A program made the position numbers and the translations under genes. The notes beneath the pieces are model-generated. The model was not told where the DNA came from. It searched no databases and saw only the letters and a program-made list of their open reading frames with translations. A stretch of DNA of 64,000 nucleotides from Ectothiorhodospiraceae bacterium 2226 (GTDB lineage Bacteria; Pseudomonadota; Gammaproteobacteria; GCA-013348725): NCBI GenBank assembly GCA_013348725.1, contig CP054689.1, positions 1,786,501 through 1,850,500 of the forward strand, read 5' to 3'. Positions 20,417 through 28,762 of this stretch are shown here, piece after piece. Positions within the stretch are counted from its first letter, which is position 1, and each line of letters opens with the position of its first letter.

Positions 20417-20832
20417 ATCTGGAGGCCTATCTGTTCCTCGACGGGCGCTGCGAGGAGGCGCTCGCCTTCTATCAGCAGGCGCTGGGCGCGGAGTTGCTCG
20501 CCAAGATGCGCTTCAGCGAGTCGCCCGAGCCGCCGCCGCCCGATCAGGTGCCGCCCGGATCGGACGAGAAGATCATGCACGCCGCAGTGCGCGTGGGCGA
20601 CAGCGTCCTCATGCTGTCCGATGGCAACTGCACGGGGCGCCCGAGCTTCAACGGCTTCGCGCTGACGCTCAACGCCGACGACGAGGCCGCCGCCGAGCGG
20701 CTGTTCGGGGCGCTGGGCGAGGGCGGCGCGGTGCAGATGCCTCTGGCGAAGACCTTCTTCGCGCGCCGCTTCGGCATGGTCGCGGACCGCTTCGGGGTGC
20801 CGTGGATGGTTATCGCCGGGGCGCGCGAATGA
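20413..20832 (+). CDS. VOC-family (PhnB-like glyoxalase fold) protein
   Basis: This is a 139-residue protein from ATG 20413, overlapping the previous stop. MNLEAYLFLDGRCEEALAFY is the usual start of PhnB/3-demethylubiquinone-like VOC proteins. It is followed by IMHAAVRVGDSVLMLSDG and the end FGMVADRFGVPWMV. VOC proteins bind a metal between two beta-alpha-beta-beta-beta modules, but the substrate is unknown for this subgroup. ECF42 clusters often include such genes. The longest open frame starts at 19855 but has no family N-terminus there. Confidence 0.85.
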   Translation: MNLEAYLFLDGRCEEALAFYQQALGAELLAKMRFSESPEPPPPDQVPPGSDEKIMHAAVRVGDSVLMLSDGNCTGRPSFNGFALTLNADDEAAAERLFGALGEGGAVQMPLAKTFFARRFGMVADRFGVPWMVIAGARE

Positions 20833-20895
20833 ACGCCTCCGTTCGTGTCGCGCAGGCGCCGCGACCGCCGTCGGCCGAGACGTGAGGGGTGGCCC

Positions 20896-21285
20896 ATGCA
20901 CCCGGACACGCGGCGCTACCACGAGGCGCAGGCACCCACCGAGCGCGCGATCTGCGAGGCGCTCGCGGGACACATCGACCGCGCGCTGCCGGAGGCGGAG
21001 AACAAGGTCTGGCACCGCCATCCGGTCTGGTTCATCGACGGCAATCCGATCGTGGGATACAGCAAGCTCAAGGATTGCATACGCTTACTGTTCTGGAGCG
21101 GTCAGTCCTTCGTCGCGCCGGGACTGAAACCGGAGGGCAGCTTCAAGGCGGCGGAAGCCCGCTATACGCACGCGGATCAGGTGGATGCGGACCGGCTGGC
21201 GCGCTGGCTGGCCGAGGCGCGCGACGTCCAGTGGGACTACAAGCGGCTGGTGCAACGCAGGGGTAGGCTGGAGCGCTTGAAGTAG
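20896..21285 (+). CDS. DUF1801-family protein
   Basis: This is a 129-residue protein from ATG 20896, preceded by gaggggtgg. Recognisable segments are ICEALAGHIDRALPEAENKV, WHRHPVWFIDGNPIVGYSKL and IRLLFWSGQSFV, typical of the DUF1801/YdhG fold. The family has no established activity. The gene continues the sigma-factor cluster on the plus strand, 63 bases after the VOC gene. Confidence 0.75.
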   Translation: MHPDTRRYHEAQAPTERAICEALAGHIDRALPEAENKVWHRHPVWFIDGNPIVGYSKLKDCIRLLFWSGQSFVAPGLKPEGSFKAAEARYTHADQVDADRLARWLAEARDVQWDYKRLVQRRGRLERLK

Positions 21286-21372
21286 CGCGGCACGCTCGGG
21301 CCGGGTTGGCTGCGCAGCGTTATCACGGCGCGGAGCGACGTAATGAACGGCGGATGGCATAGGGAGTTGCGG

Positions 21373-21750
21373 ATGCACAAGAGCAGGTTGGGAAATATCG
21401 TCATCGACTGTCCCACGGAGGATCTGGCGTCGGCCGCGGCGTTCTGGAGCGCCGCGCTGGGTTTTCCGATGCCGCGGGAAGTGGACCCAGCGAGCGACTT
21501 CATCCAGCTCGTGACGCCCCCCGGCGAGGTGCAGGTCATCCTCCAGCGCGTGCACCACGAGGCGCGCGCGCACCTCGATATCGAGACGGACGCGATCGGA
21601 GCCGAGGTGGCACGCTTGGAAAGGCTGGGGGCGGGGGTGGTATCTCACGAGGCGGGTTGGGTCGTCATGCACGCGCCGAGCGGCCAGCGGTTTTGTGTTG
21701 GCAGCCCGTATCGCGGCGGCTTCGCGCAGGGCGCGAACGTTTGGCGATGA
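21373..21750 (+). CDS. VOC-family protein (glyoxalase-like)
   Basis: This is a 125-residue protein from ATG 21373, chosen because agggag lies 7 bases upstream; ATG 21343 is also in frame. The start LGNIVIDCPTEDLASAAAFW, then SAALGFPM, and the end MHAPSGQRFCVGSP are standard for the Glyoxalase_6-like VOC group. The histidine in ARAHLDIETD is a candidate metal ligand. It is probably a small-molecule-binding or modifying enzyme of unknown substrate, and a member of the ECF42 cluster. Confidence 0.82.
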   Translation: MHKSRLGNIVIDCPTEDLASAAAFWSAALGFPMPREVDPASDFIQLVTPPGEVQVILQRVHHEARAHLDIETDAIGAEVARLERLGAGVVSHEAGWVVMHAPSGQRFCVGSPYRGGFAQGANVWR

Positions 21751-21824
21751 TGCCGCACGCATCCGACCGGATGGGGCTGAGCGGCAAGGAAGAATTAGAG
21801 TGTCGGACCGTGGAGGGTTATTCG

Positions 21825-22181
21825 ATGGCGTACATGTTGTTGATCGTCGAGCCGCGCGGGCAGCGCGCGCAGCGCACGGAGGACGAGGGGCGCGCCGCCT
21901 ACGACGCCATGGTGCGCTTTGGCCAGGGTCTGGCGGAGCGCGGCCTGCTGATGGGCTCGAACTCGCTGCGCTCGGATGCGCAGGGCGTGCGCGTGAGCGT
22001 ACGCGAGGGCCGGCGCAGCGTGGTGGACGGACCGTTCAGCGAGTCGAAGGAGATGGTGGGCGGCTACTTCCTGCTCGACACGGATGACCGGGAGGTGGCC
22101 CTCGCGGCGGCGGCCGAGTGCCCCGCGGCGCAGTGGGCCACAGTGGAGGTGCGCGAGGTCGCACCCTGTTACAGCGGCTAG
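21825..22181 (+). CDS. DGPF/YCII-family protein, second copy
   Basis: This is a 118-residue protein from ATG 21825 with ggaggg 7 bases upstream; the open frame extends to 21657 without a better start. It shows MLLIVEPRGQRAQRTEDEGR and the hallmark VVDGPFSESKEMVGGYFLLD. It is a paralogue of 19988-20416. Having two DGPF genes before one ECF42 gene is a common arrangement. The function of the fold here is unknown. Confidence 0.87.
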   Translation: MAYMLLIVEPRGQRAQRTEDEGRAAYDAMVRFGQGLAERGLLMGSNSLRSDAQGVRVSVREGRRSVVDGPFSESKEMVGGYFLLDTDDREVALAAAAECPAAQWATVEVREVAPCYSG

Positions 22182-22191
22182 GAGGTGCGCG

Positions 22192-22569
22192 ATGTACGTG
22201 GACGGATTCGTGTTGCCGGTGCCCAAGGACAAACTCGACGCCTACCGCAAGCTGGCGCAAACGGCGGGCACGGTGTGGCGCGAGCATGGCGCGCTGGAGT
22301 ACGTGGAGTGCGTGGCCGATGACGTGCAGCCGGGCGAGCAGACCTCGTTTCCGCAGAGCGTCAAGCTCGCGCCGGGCGAGACCGTGGTGTTCGCCTGGAT
22401 CCGCTACGCCTCACGCGCCGAGCGAGACCGCGTCAATGCCGCGGTGATGGCGGACCCGCGCATCGCCGGCATGGAGGGCGAGGCGATGCCCTTCGACGGC
22501 ATGCGCATGTTCTGGGGCGGCTTCGAGGTGATGGTGGAGCTGCCCGGCGGGGAGCCGCGCGGCGGGTGA
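22192..22569 (+). CDS. DUF1428-family protein (YbaA-like)
   Basis: This is a 125-residue protein from ATG 22192 with aggagg just upstream. It opens MYVDGFVLPVPKDKLDAYRK and contains HGALEYVECVADDV, FAWIRYASRAERD and the end MPFDGMRMFWGGFEVMV, all typical of DUF1428. The fold is a ferredoxin-like barrel related to YCII, but no reaction is known. Its last codons overlap the sigma factor start (GTGA), so translation of the sigma factor is coupled to it. Confidence 0.88.
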   Translation: MYVDGFVLPVPKDKLDAYRKLAQTAGTVWREHGALEYVECVADDVQPGEQTSFPQSVKLAPGETVVFAWIRYASRAERDRVNAAVMADPRIAGMEGEAMPFDGMRMFWGGFEVMVELPGGEPRGG

Positions 22570-23822
22570 GCGCCGAGGTCAACGCCCGCGTGGCCGCCGT
22601 GTGGCGCCTCGAGGCGGGGCGCATCATCGCCGCGCTCACGCGCTTGGTGCGCGACGTGGGTCTGGGCGAGGAACTGGCGCAGGACGCGCTGGTGGCGGCG
22701 CTCGAGAGCTGGCCCCGGCACGGCGTGCCCGACAATCCGGGCGGGTGGTTGATGGTGGTGGCCAAGCGCCGGGCGCTCGACCACCTGCGGCGCGACAAGC
22801 TGCTCGCGCGCAAACACGCGGAACTCGCCGGCGAGTTGGAGCTCGCGCAGCAGAGCGCCGACGGCGCCGCTTTCGACGAGGAGATCGGCGACGACCTGCT
22901 GCGTCTGATGTTCACCGCCTGCCATCCGTTGTTATCGATCGACGCGCGTGTGGGGCTGACGCTGCGCCTGCTCGGCGGGCTCACCACCGAGGAGATCGCG
23001 CGCGCCTTTCTGAGCGCCCCCGCCACCGTGGCGCAGCGCATCGTGCGCGCCAAGCGCACGCTCGCCGAGGCGCGTGTGCCTTTCGAGGTGCCGCAGGGCG
23101 CGGCGTTGGCCGAGCGCCTCGGCTCGGTGCTGGAGGTCATCTATCTCATCTTCAACGAGGGCTACGCCGCCACAGCGGGTGAGCACTGGACGCGCCCCGC
23201 GCTGTGCGCGGAGGCGCAGCGCCTGGGGCGGGTGTTGGCCGAACTCGCGCCGCTGGAGCCCGAAGTGCACGGCCTGCTGGCGCTGATGGAGGTCCAGGCC
23301 TCGCGCCTGCCCGCGCGGGTCGACGCGCAGGGCGCGCCCGTGCTGCTGCTGGACCAGGACCGCACGCGCTGGGATCGCCTGCTGATCCGCCGCGGCTTGG
23401 CGGCACTGGAGCGCGCCGAGGCCTGCGCGCAGGCGCTGGGCGTCCCGCTGGGTCCGTATGTGCTGCAGGCCGCCATCGCCGCCTGCCACGCGCGGGCGCC
23501 CACGCCGCAGGCTACGGAGTGGCCGCGCATCGTCGCGCTCTACGACGCGCTGGCGCAGCTCGCGCGCTCACCGGTGGTGGAGCTGAACCGCGCGGTGGCG
23601 GTGGCCATGGCCTACGGGCCCGCCGAGGGCCTGCGGATCGTGGATGCCCTGCGCGCGGAGCCCTCACTCGCCGACTATCACCTGCTGCCCAGCGTGCGCG
23701 GTGACCTGCTCGCCAAGCTGGGGCGCGCCGACGAAGCCCGCGAGGAGTTCAAGCGCGCGGCCGGGCTCACCCGCAATGATCGCGAGCGCGCACTGCTGCT
23801 GCAGCGCGCGCGGCTACCTTGA
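22566..23822 (+). CDS. ECF42-type RNA polymerase sigma factor with TPR-like C-terminal extension
   Basis: This is a 418-residue protein from GTG 22566, overlapping the DUF1428 stop. The sigma-2 region is near residues 15-75 (LGEELAQDALVAALESWPRH; NPGGWLMVVAKRRALDHLRR). The sigma-4 region follows near 118-165 (LRLLGGLTTEEIARAFL; VAQRIVRAKRTL). The remaining 250 residues are the helical extension of this group (VLEVIYLIFNEGY; VVELNRAVAVAMAYGPAEGL; AREEFKRAAGLTRND). ECF42 factors lack an anti-sigma gene, and the extension is thought to control activity. It probably transcribes this cluster from the motif at 19891-19917. Confidence 0.92.
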   Translation: MSAEVNARVAAVWRLEAGRIIAALTRLVRDVGLGEELAQDALVAALESWPRHGVPDNPGGWLMVVAKRRALDHLRRDKLLARKHAELAGELELAQQSADGAAFDEEIGDDLLRLMFTACHPLLSIDARVGLTLRLLGGLTTEEIARAFLSAPATVAQRIVRAKRTLAEARVPFEVPQGAALAERLGSVLEVIYLIFNEGYAATAGEHWTRPALCAEAQRLGRVLAELAPLEPEVHGLLALMEVQASRLPARVDAQGAPVLLLDQDRTRWDRLLIRRGLAALERAEACAQALGVPLGPYVLQAAIAACHARAPTPQATEWPRIVALYDALAQLARSPVVELNRAVAVAMAYGPAEGLRIVDALRAEPSLADYHLLPSVRGDLLAKLGRADEAREEFKRAAGLTRNDRERALLLQRARLP

Positions 23823-23915
23823 GCGCGGCAACCGGGAGCTCGTTCTCGACACCAGGAACACGGGGCCTGCCCCGGTTCCGGCGGGCGTACCTACCGGAGC
23901 TACTGCGTGGCCGCC

Positions 23916-24263
23916 TCAGGCGACGCTTCCAAAGCCCCGATCGAGCGCGCCCGCGGGGGGATGCAGGCCGGCGAGTCGGCAGCCCTGGGCGATAGGCCCG
24001 CCTGGAAAGAGCAGGTATAGGTACTTGATGCCGCCCTGGGGGTGGAACCGCTCGTCGAGCGCATCGTGCAACTCACGCATGTTGATGCCTCCGTCGACGT
24101 GGCGAGCGTAGTATTCCTGCATCGCGCGCACAGCGTCCCAATGATCCGCCCCCAACGCCAACCCCTCAGCGCGGGCCTGCGCGGCTGCGTCCTGCTGGCG
24201 CCAGTGCACCGGCGCGTTCGGAAACAGCGGATCGTCGCCAAACTCATTCCCGAAGATGTCCAT
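23916..24263 (-). CDS. DsrC/TusE-family protein lacking the C-terminal cysteine
   Basis: This is a 115-residue protein from ATG 24263; the frame runs further upstream without family sequence. LALGADHWDAVRAMQEYYAR corresponds to the HW-x-V segment of DsrC/TusE, and GGIKYLYLLFPGGPIAQGC to its C-terminal region. In DsrC, two cysteines ten residues apart (CysB, then the terminal CysA) carry sulfur. Here Cys95 occupies the CysB position, but the CysA position is Ala105 (PPAGA), and nine extra residues follow. It may be a regulatory or single-cysteine sulfur carrier. It stands alone, antisense to its neighbours. Confidence 0.8.
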   Translation of the reverse strand: MDIFGNEFGDDPLFPNAPVHWRQQDAAAQARAEGLALGADHWDAVRAMQEYYARHVDGGINMRELHDALDERFHPQGGIKYLYLLFPGGPIAQGCRLAGLHPPAGALDRGFGSVA

Positions 24264-24760
24264 TGCAGCACCCCCTACGCGACTTGGTTGCCGATTCAAG
24301 TGTAGAAGAATCTGCCCACGCCAACGCGGCGCAGGCGGGGGGCGGGCGGCCGATAACGAGTGCCCCTGGGGGGCTCCAAGCGGCGCCGGACGGCAGTCCT
24401 GTGCGCGCGCGCCCACGAACGAGTCGAAGTAGATCAGCGGGGAGACGGGGCATGTCTGGCTCTTTGCCGTTACGAGCAGGGAAAGCGGGTGTGACGTGCG
24501 TATGGCGGGCGTCTCCTTCGCGACCTCGGCGTGGGCCATGCGCGTCGCGCGCGCCAGCGGCTGAGCCCTCTCAGGGGCCGACCCACGCGCCATCACCGCC
24601 GCTGGCGGACCTCTGTGGAGGCAGGTCCGCTGGCCGCCTATCATCAATAGGCCGGCGTGCGTCCCGGGTTCGAATACGGAGTCACTTCGCCTAGTAACTG
24701 CTAGTTGGGGCACGATGGCTGGCCGCATCTGCTGCCTGCGACGAACACAGGAGACCCACC
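24264..24760. other. divergent intergenic region, about 500 bases
   Basis: It lies between the minus-strand DsrC-like gene and the plus-strand CBS gene. No frame resembles a protein. A gggttcgaata stretch near 24668 recalls a tRNA T-loop, but no cloverleaf can be built around it. Confidence 0.4.
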
Positions 24761-25180
24761 ATGGTGTCAATGAGTGTGCCGGTAGAGGAATTCACCACCC
24801 CGGATCCGATCACCGCGAAGGAGGACATGGCCGTCGACGATCTACGGGATCTGATGGAGACACACGGCATCCGCCATCTCCCCGTGGTCCGCGGCGAAAC
24901 CGTCGTGGGGGTGATCAGCGATAGAGACGTACGCATCGTGGCGGGTTTGCGGCTTGAGGAGAAGCACCAAGTGCGGGCCGCCGACATCATGGTGGCCGAC
25001 CCCCTGACGGTGCTTGCCACCACGCCGCTGGATGAAGTGGCGTACGTCATGTCCGAAAAGAAGATTGGCAGCGTGATCGTCAATGATGAGGATGGTCGGT
25101 TTCTGGGCATCTTCACGGTCAGCGACGCATTGAATGCGCTGATCGAGATCGTCCGCGGGGGCGGCACGCCCGCGGCGTGA
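24761..25180 (+). CDS. CBS-domain pair protein
   Basis: This is a 139-residue protein with aggaga upstream of ATG 24761. Two CBS repeats are visible: DPITAKEDMAVDDLRDLMET with GVISDRDVRIV, and DPLTVLATTPLDEVAYVMSE with GIFTVSDALNALI. Such Bateman modules bind adenosine nucleotides and act as stand-alone energy or redox sensors. The partner is unknown. The neighbouring GGDEF/EAL gene converges on it from the other strand. Confidence 0.88.
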   Translation: MVSMSVPVEEFTTPDPITAKEDMAVDDLRDLMETHGIRHLPVVRGETVVGVISDRDVRIVAGLRLEEKHQVRAADIMVADPLTVLATTPLDEVAYVMSEKKIGSVIVNDEDGRFLGIFTVSDALNALIEIVRGGGTPAA

Positions 25181-25283
25181 TCGAGGTACCCCTCGTCACG
25201 CACGAGCTGCGGTGCCTCACGCGACCGGCGCCCGGCGCCCGACGTCCCAGGACGCGTGCGTGGTCCGGCATCGGAACCCGGTT

Positions 25284-27695
25284 CTACATTCCTTGGAGGG
25301 CCCTTTCTTTCCCGGAGCTGCGCAGCTCTACCAATAATTGGTTGAGCGGGCATGGACGCGCGATGCCGTAGCCCTGCGCGTAGTCAACGCCGATTTCCCG
25401 CAAGGCGGCGATCACTGCGTCGTTCTCGGCGAACTCGGCGATGGTGCGAAGCCCCATGATATGCCCGACCTCGTTGATCGAGCGCACCATTGCGCGATGG
25501 ATAGGGTCGGAGACGATGTCGGCGACGAAGCTGCCGTCGATCTTCAGGTAGTTGACCGGCAGGTCGCGCAGGTAGGCGAAGGAGCTCAGGCCGCTGCCGA
25601 AATCGTCGAGGGAAAAGCAGCAACCCACGCCGCGCAGGACTGTGATGGCGCGCCTGGCCCGGCTTAGGTTGGCCACCGCCGCGGTCTCGGTGATCTCGAA
25701 GCAGATGCCTTCCGGGTCTACGCCGGAGCGTTCCAGTTCGGTCAGGACGAAGTCGAGAAAGTCGTCGTCACAGATGGACGCGCCGGACACATTGATCGCG
25801 CAGACCAGGCCGTCCGGTCTCCCGCCCTCGATCATCGAGAAGGTGGAGCGAATTACCCAGCGATCGATTTCCGGCATCAGGTCATAGCGCTCGGCCGCGG
25901 GAATGAAGGCCATCGGCGGCACCGTGGCGCCTTCCTCGTCCAGCATGCGCACAAGCACTTCCACATGAGGGGAGTGGCCCGCGCGGTCGGGGTCGAGGGC
26001 GGCAATGGGCTGTGCGTGGAGCACGAAGCGATCCTCGTCGATGGCCTTGCGTATCGCCGGCACGCGGCGCATCTCCCCGCGCCGCTCGCCGAGCTGGGCG
26101 TCGTCAGGCGTATAGACGTGCACCTTGTTGCGCCCGCTATCCTTGGCTGCGTAGCACGCGACGTCGGCGAGGCTGAGCAGTTCGGCGACCGTGCCGCTGT
26201 CCTCCACGATGGGCACTAAGCCGATGCTCGCGCCGTTCAGGAAGCTGTGGTCTTTCCAGACGAAACGAAACGCGCGAATCGCCCGGCACACCTTGTCCGC
26301 CACCCGTTCGGCATCGGACAGCGCGCAACCCCGAAGTAGCAGCCCGAACTCGTCGCCGCCCAGGCGCGCGATGATGTCCGATTCCCGTAGGTGTTCGCGG
26401 ATGAGTTGCGCGATCTGGCGTAGCAGCTCGTCCCCTGCGACGTGGCCGCACGTGTCGTTGACCAGCTTGAACTGATCGAGATCCAGGTAGCACAAGGCAT
26501 GGTGCTGCTGGCCGTTTCGGGCCTCATCCACCGCTTGGCGCAGCGCGCGCTCGAAGCTCTGACGGTTGAGCAGCCCGGTCAGGCCGTCGTGGCTCGCCTG
26601 ATAGGTAAGCTGGCGTGCGAGCTCGCGGGCGCGGCCTACGTCGCGGAACACCATCGCGGCGCCGACTGCCGCTCCCGACGCGTTCCGGATGGGCGCCGCC
26701 ACCATGGAGATGTGCACTTCCCTTCCGTCGGCGCATACCAACAGAGTCTCCTCGGCGCGCCGCAGGGGTGCCCCGTCGCGCATGCACTGCTTGACCGCAC
26801 TCGGCTGTGGGTCGCCTGTGTGCTCGTTCACTACGCGCATCACGTCGTCCAGGTCGCGGCCGACGACCTGCTCGACGCTAACGCCGAGGATTTCCTGCGC
26901 GACCGGATTGAGGAACTCCACGCGTCCTGCGACGTCGGTGCGGACCACGGCATCCGCGATCGCATCGAGCGTCACCTCGGCGCGCTCCTTCTCCGCGAAC
27001 AGCTCGGCTTGCGATCGGCGCACCTGATCCAGGGCGTCGCTCAACTCCTTCTGATGCAATCGCATCTGGTCGAGCATCCGGTTCATGAAACCCGCCAGAT
27101 ACCCGAACTCATCCCGGCGCGCGGTATCGAAGCGCACCTCGCCGCTGCCCGCGGAGATCGCCCGCGCCGTATCGACCATCGCCTGAAAAGGCGCGCTCAG
27201 CACCCGGCGCAGGATCCACACCAGACCGAGTCCGAACACGAGCAGCGAAAAGGCCATCCCGAGTAGCAGTCGCTTGCGCTGCTCGCCGATCGCCTTCTGG
27301 GCGGGCGGCTGGAAAACCCGCAGCTCTAGCATCGGCCTCTCGGCCCGGGGAATTTGCCGCACGGCAAGCGTCAGGGTCGCGCCACGCTCGCCGATGCCGA
27401 GCGACTCCTCGCCGCGGCTGACCTCGAGGCCGGCCAAACTCAGCCGGCCGATTTCGTCCTCCAGCAGGGGGGCGAGTTCGCCAAGCTGAGCATCCGGATG
27501 GCTGCCCAGCCACTGGCTCACCGCAAAGGCCGCGCGATCGGCGTTGGTGTCGTAGCGCTCGAGCAGGTGGCGTTCGGCGTTGTTCAGCAGCACGGTCGAG
27601 ACGAGCACACCGGTGAGCACCAGCACCCAGAAGACGATGACCGTGATGCGGACCGGCAGCCCGACCTGCCCGTCCGCCTGCTCGACTGCCGTCAT
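25284..27695 (-). CDS. HAMP-PAS-GGDEF-EAL cyclic-di-GMP protein
   Basis: This is an 803-residue inner-membrane protein from ATG 27695, overlapping the upstream stop. An N-terminal helix (VIVFWVLVLTGVLVSTVLL), a periplasmic segment of about 120 residues and a second helix (LLLGMAFSLLVFGLGLVWIL) lead into HAMP. Then come PAS (VTLDAIADAVVRTDVAGRVE), GGDEF (intact RLGGDEFG) and EAL. The EAL motif is EVLVR, and the DDFGSG and KIDGSFV elements are present, so both cyclase and phosphodiesterase activity are possible. It probably links a periplasmic signal to biofilm or motility decisions. The upstream DUF2892-like gene is co-translated. Confidence 0.92.
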   Translation of the reverse strand: MTAVEQADGQVGLPVRITVIVFWVLVLTGVLVSTVLLNNAERHLLERYDTNADRAAFAVSQWLGSHPDAQLGELAPLLEDEIGRLSLAGLEVSRGEESLGIGERGATLTLAVRQIPRAERPMLELRVFQPPAQKAIGEQRKRLLLGMAFSLLVFGLGLVWILRRVLSAPFQAMVDTARAISAGSGEVRFDTARRDEFGYLAGFMNRMLDQMRLHQKELSDALDQVRRSQAELFAEKERAEVTLDAIADAVVRTDVAGRVEFLNPVAQEILGVSVEQVVGRDLDDVMRVVNEHTGDPQPSAVKQCMRDGAPLRRAEETLLVCADGREVHISMVAAPIRNASGAAVGAAMVFRDVGRARELARQLTYQASHDGLTGLLNRQSFERALRQAVDEARNGQQHHALCYLDLDQFKLVNDTCGHVAGDELLRQIAQLIREHLRESDIIARLGGDEFGLLLRGCALSDAERVADKVCRAIRAFRFVWKDHSFLNGASIGLVPIVEDSGTVAELLSLADVACYAAKDSGRNKVHVYTPDDAQLGERRGEMRRVPAIRKAIDEDRFVLHAQPIAALDPDRAGHSPHVEVLVRMLDEEGATVPPMAFIPAAERYDLMPEIDRWVIRSTFSMIEGGRPDGLVCAINVSGASICDDDFLDFVLTELERSGVDPEGICFEITETAAVANLSRARRAITVLRGVGCCFSLDDFGSGLSSFAYLRDLPVNYLKIDGSFVADIVSDPIHRAMVRSINEVGHIMGLRTIAEFAENDAVIAALREIGVDYAQGYGIARPCPLNQLLVELRSSGKERALQGM

Positions 27696-28063
27696 CGGAA
27701 TCCGATCCCGCGCAGCGCGAGCACCATCGGGCAAATGCCGCTCATGCCGGCGCCGACGAGCGCGAATCCCACCAACCAGGTCAGGCCCCATGCATGCTGC
27801 GGATACAGCACGTAACCGACGAACAGGAACAGAGCGACGAGCAGGCGCAGGGCACGCTCCGCGTCAAAGGGAATCCGCGCGGCATACGCGCCAGCCCCTT
27901 CGGTGAGGGGATCGCGCGGGCAGAACGCACGACACAACCGCAGATTGGTGAGCCCCTCGAAGGCGAGCAGGACAATTAGCAAAAGTACCAGCGCGGCGAG
28001 CTCAAAGTACAAGCCGATGAGCAGCGCCAGCCCGAGCGCAAGTCGGAAATAGCGGTCGTTCAC
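27692..28063 (-). CDS. DUF2892-like inner membrane protein
   Basis: This is a 123-residue protein from GTG 28063, chosen for the aggaggcgcc just before it; ATG 28084 is in frame. Two similar halves each contain a hydrophobic helix pair and a cysteine-proline motif (LRLCRAFCPRDPL and GMSGICPMVLAL), resembling the DUF2892 membrane hairpin found in YgaP-type proteins. The stop overlaps the ATG of the c-di-GMP gene (ATGA), so the pair is expressed together. Function is unknown. Confidence 0.6.
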   Translation of the reverse strand: MNDRYFRLALGLALLIGLYFELAALVLLLIVLLAFEGLTNLRLCRAFCPRDPLTEGAGAYAARIPFDAERALRLLVALFLFVGYVLYPQHAWGLTWLVGFALVGAGMSGICPMVLALRGIGFR

Positions 28064-28762
28064 GGCGCCTCCTGAGGCAAGCATCCAGGGCCGGATCGGC
28101 TGCCTCTGTATTAAGATCGGCCGCTAGCGGAGCGACTTTAATCTCGCCCAGGGAAGTCGGCGAGGGGGCGGGGACGCCGCGCGTATTCGCGCCGCTCGTG
28201 TTGGATTCCCAGCATGCACCCTGGCCCGCATGCCTCATGCATCGGCGGTGACTCCGGAGAGCGCCGCCTGCCGGTCCTCTTGTAGCCCGCGCGCCGAGCG
28301 TCTCCCCCACTCCGGATGTTCCGCCGAGACCGTTGACGCCTATATGCTCGAATGCACCTCGCCCGGCGTGACTAGGGCGTCCCGCCCGCTCTCTATGCTA
28401 CGGTGGCAGTCCCGCGAGCGCAGGCGGTGGCAGGAGGCGCCGTCACTGACGTGACGGGGCGGGTGGAGACTCTCGGAGGTTCCGTGGCGCTACTTGGAGT
28501 GCCTGGAATGGAACCGAGCTTACGGAACGTGCTCTCCGGCGCTTACTATCGACCATTCGCGGCACGATCACGATCGAGGGATCCCGCAAAAGGACGGGGC
28601 CAGTGGTCCGTAAGGAGCGCTAGTCGCTGCGCTCAGCGCGGACGCGCGACGACAGCAAAGGGGTTCTAGTTTCAATCTCGCGCAACTACAGGGGGCGGCG
28701 ACAAACCAGCAGATCTCATAGCCGCCTTCTTTCGTGTTCTCCACGCATAAGGTGTTTGGGCA
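28064..28762. other. about 700 bases without a supported gene
   Basis: This divergent region separates the DUF2892-like gene (minus) and a membrane protein gene (plus). Several short open frames exist but none has a family resemblance or a good ribosome binding site. No repeats or RNA structures were recognised. Confidence 0.4.

Noticed and set aside
24655-24700. tRNA-like T-loop (gggttcgaata)
   Set aside because: The flanking bases do not pair as a T-stem and no acceptor, D or anticodon arm can be built around it.
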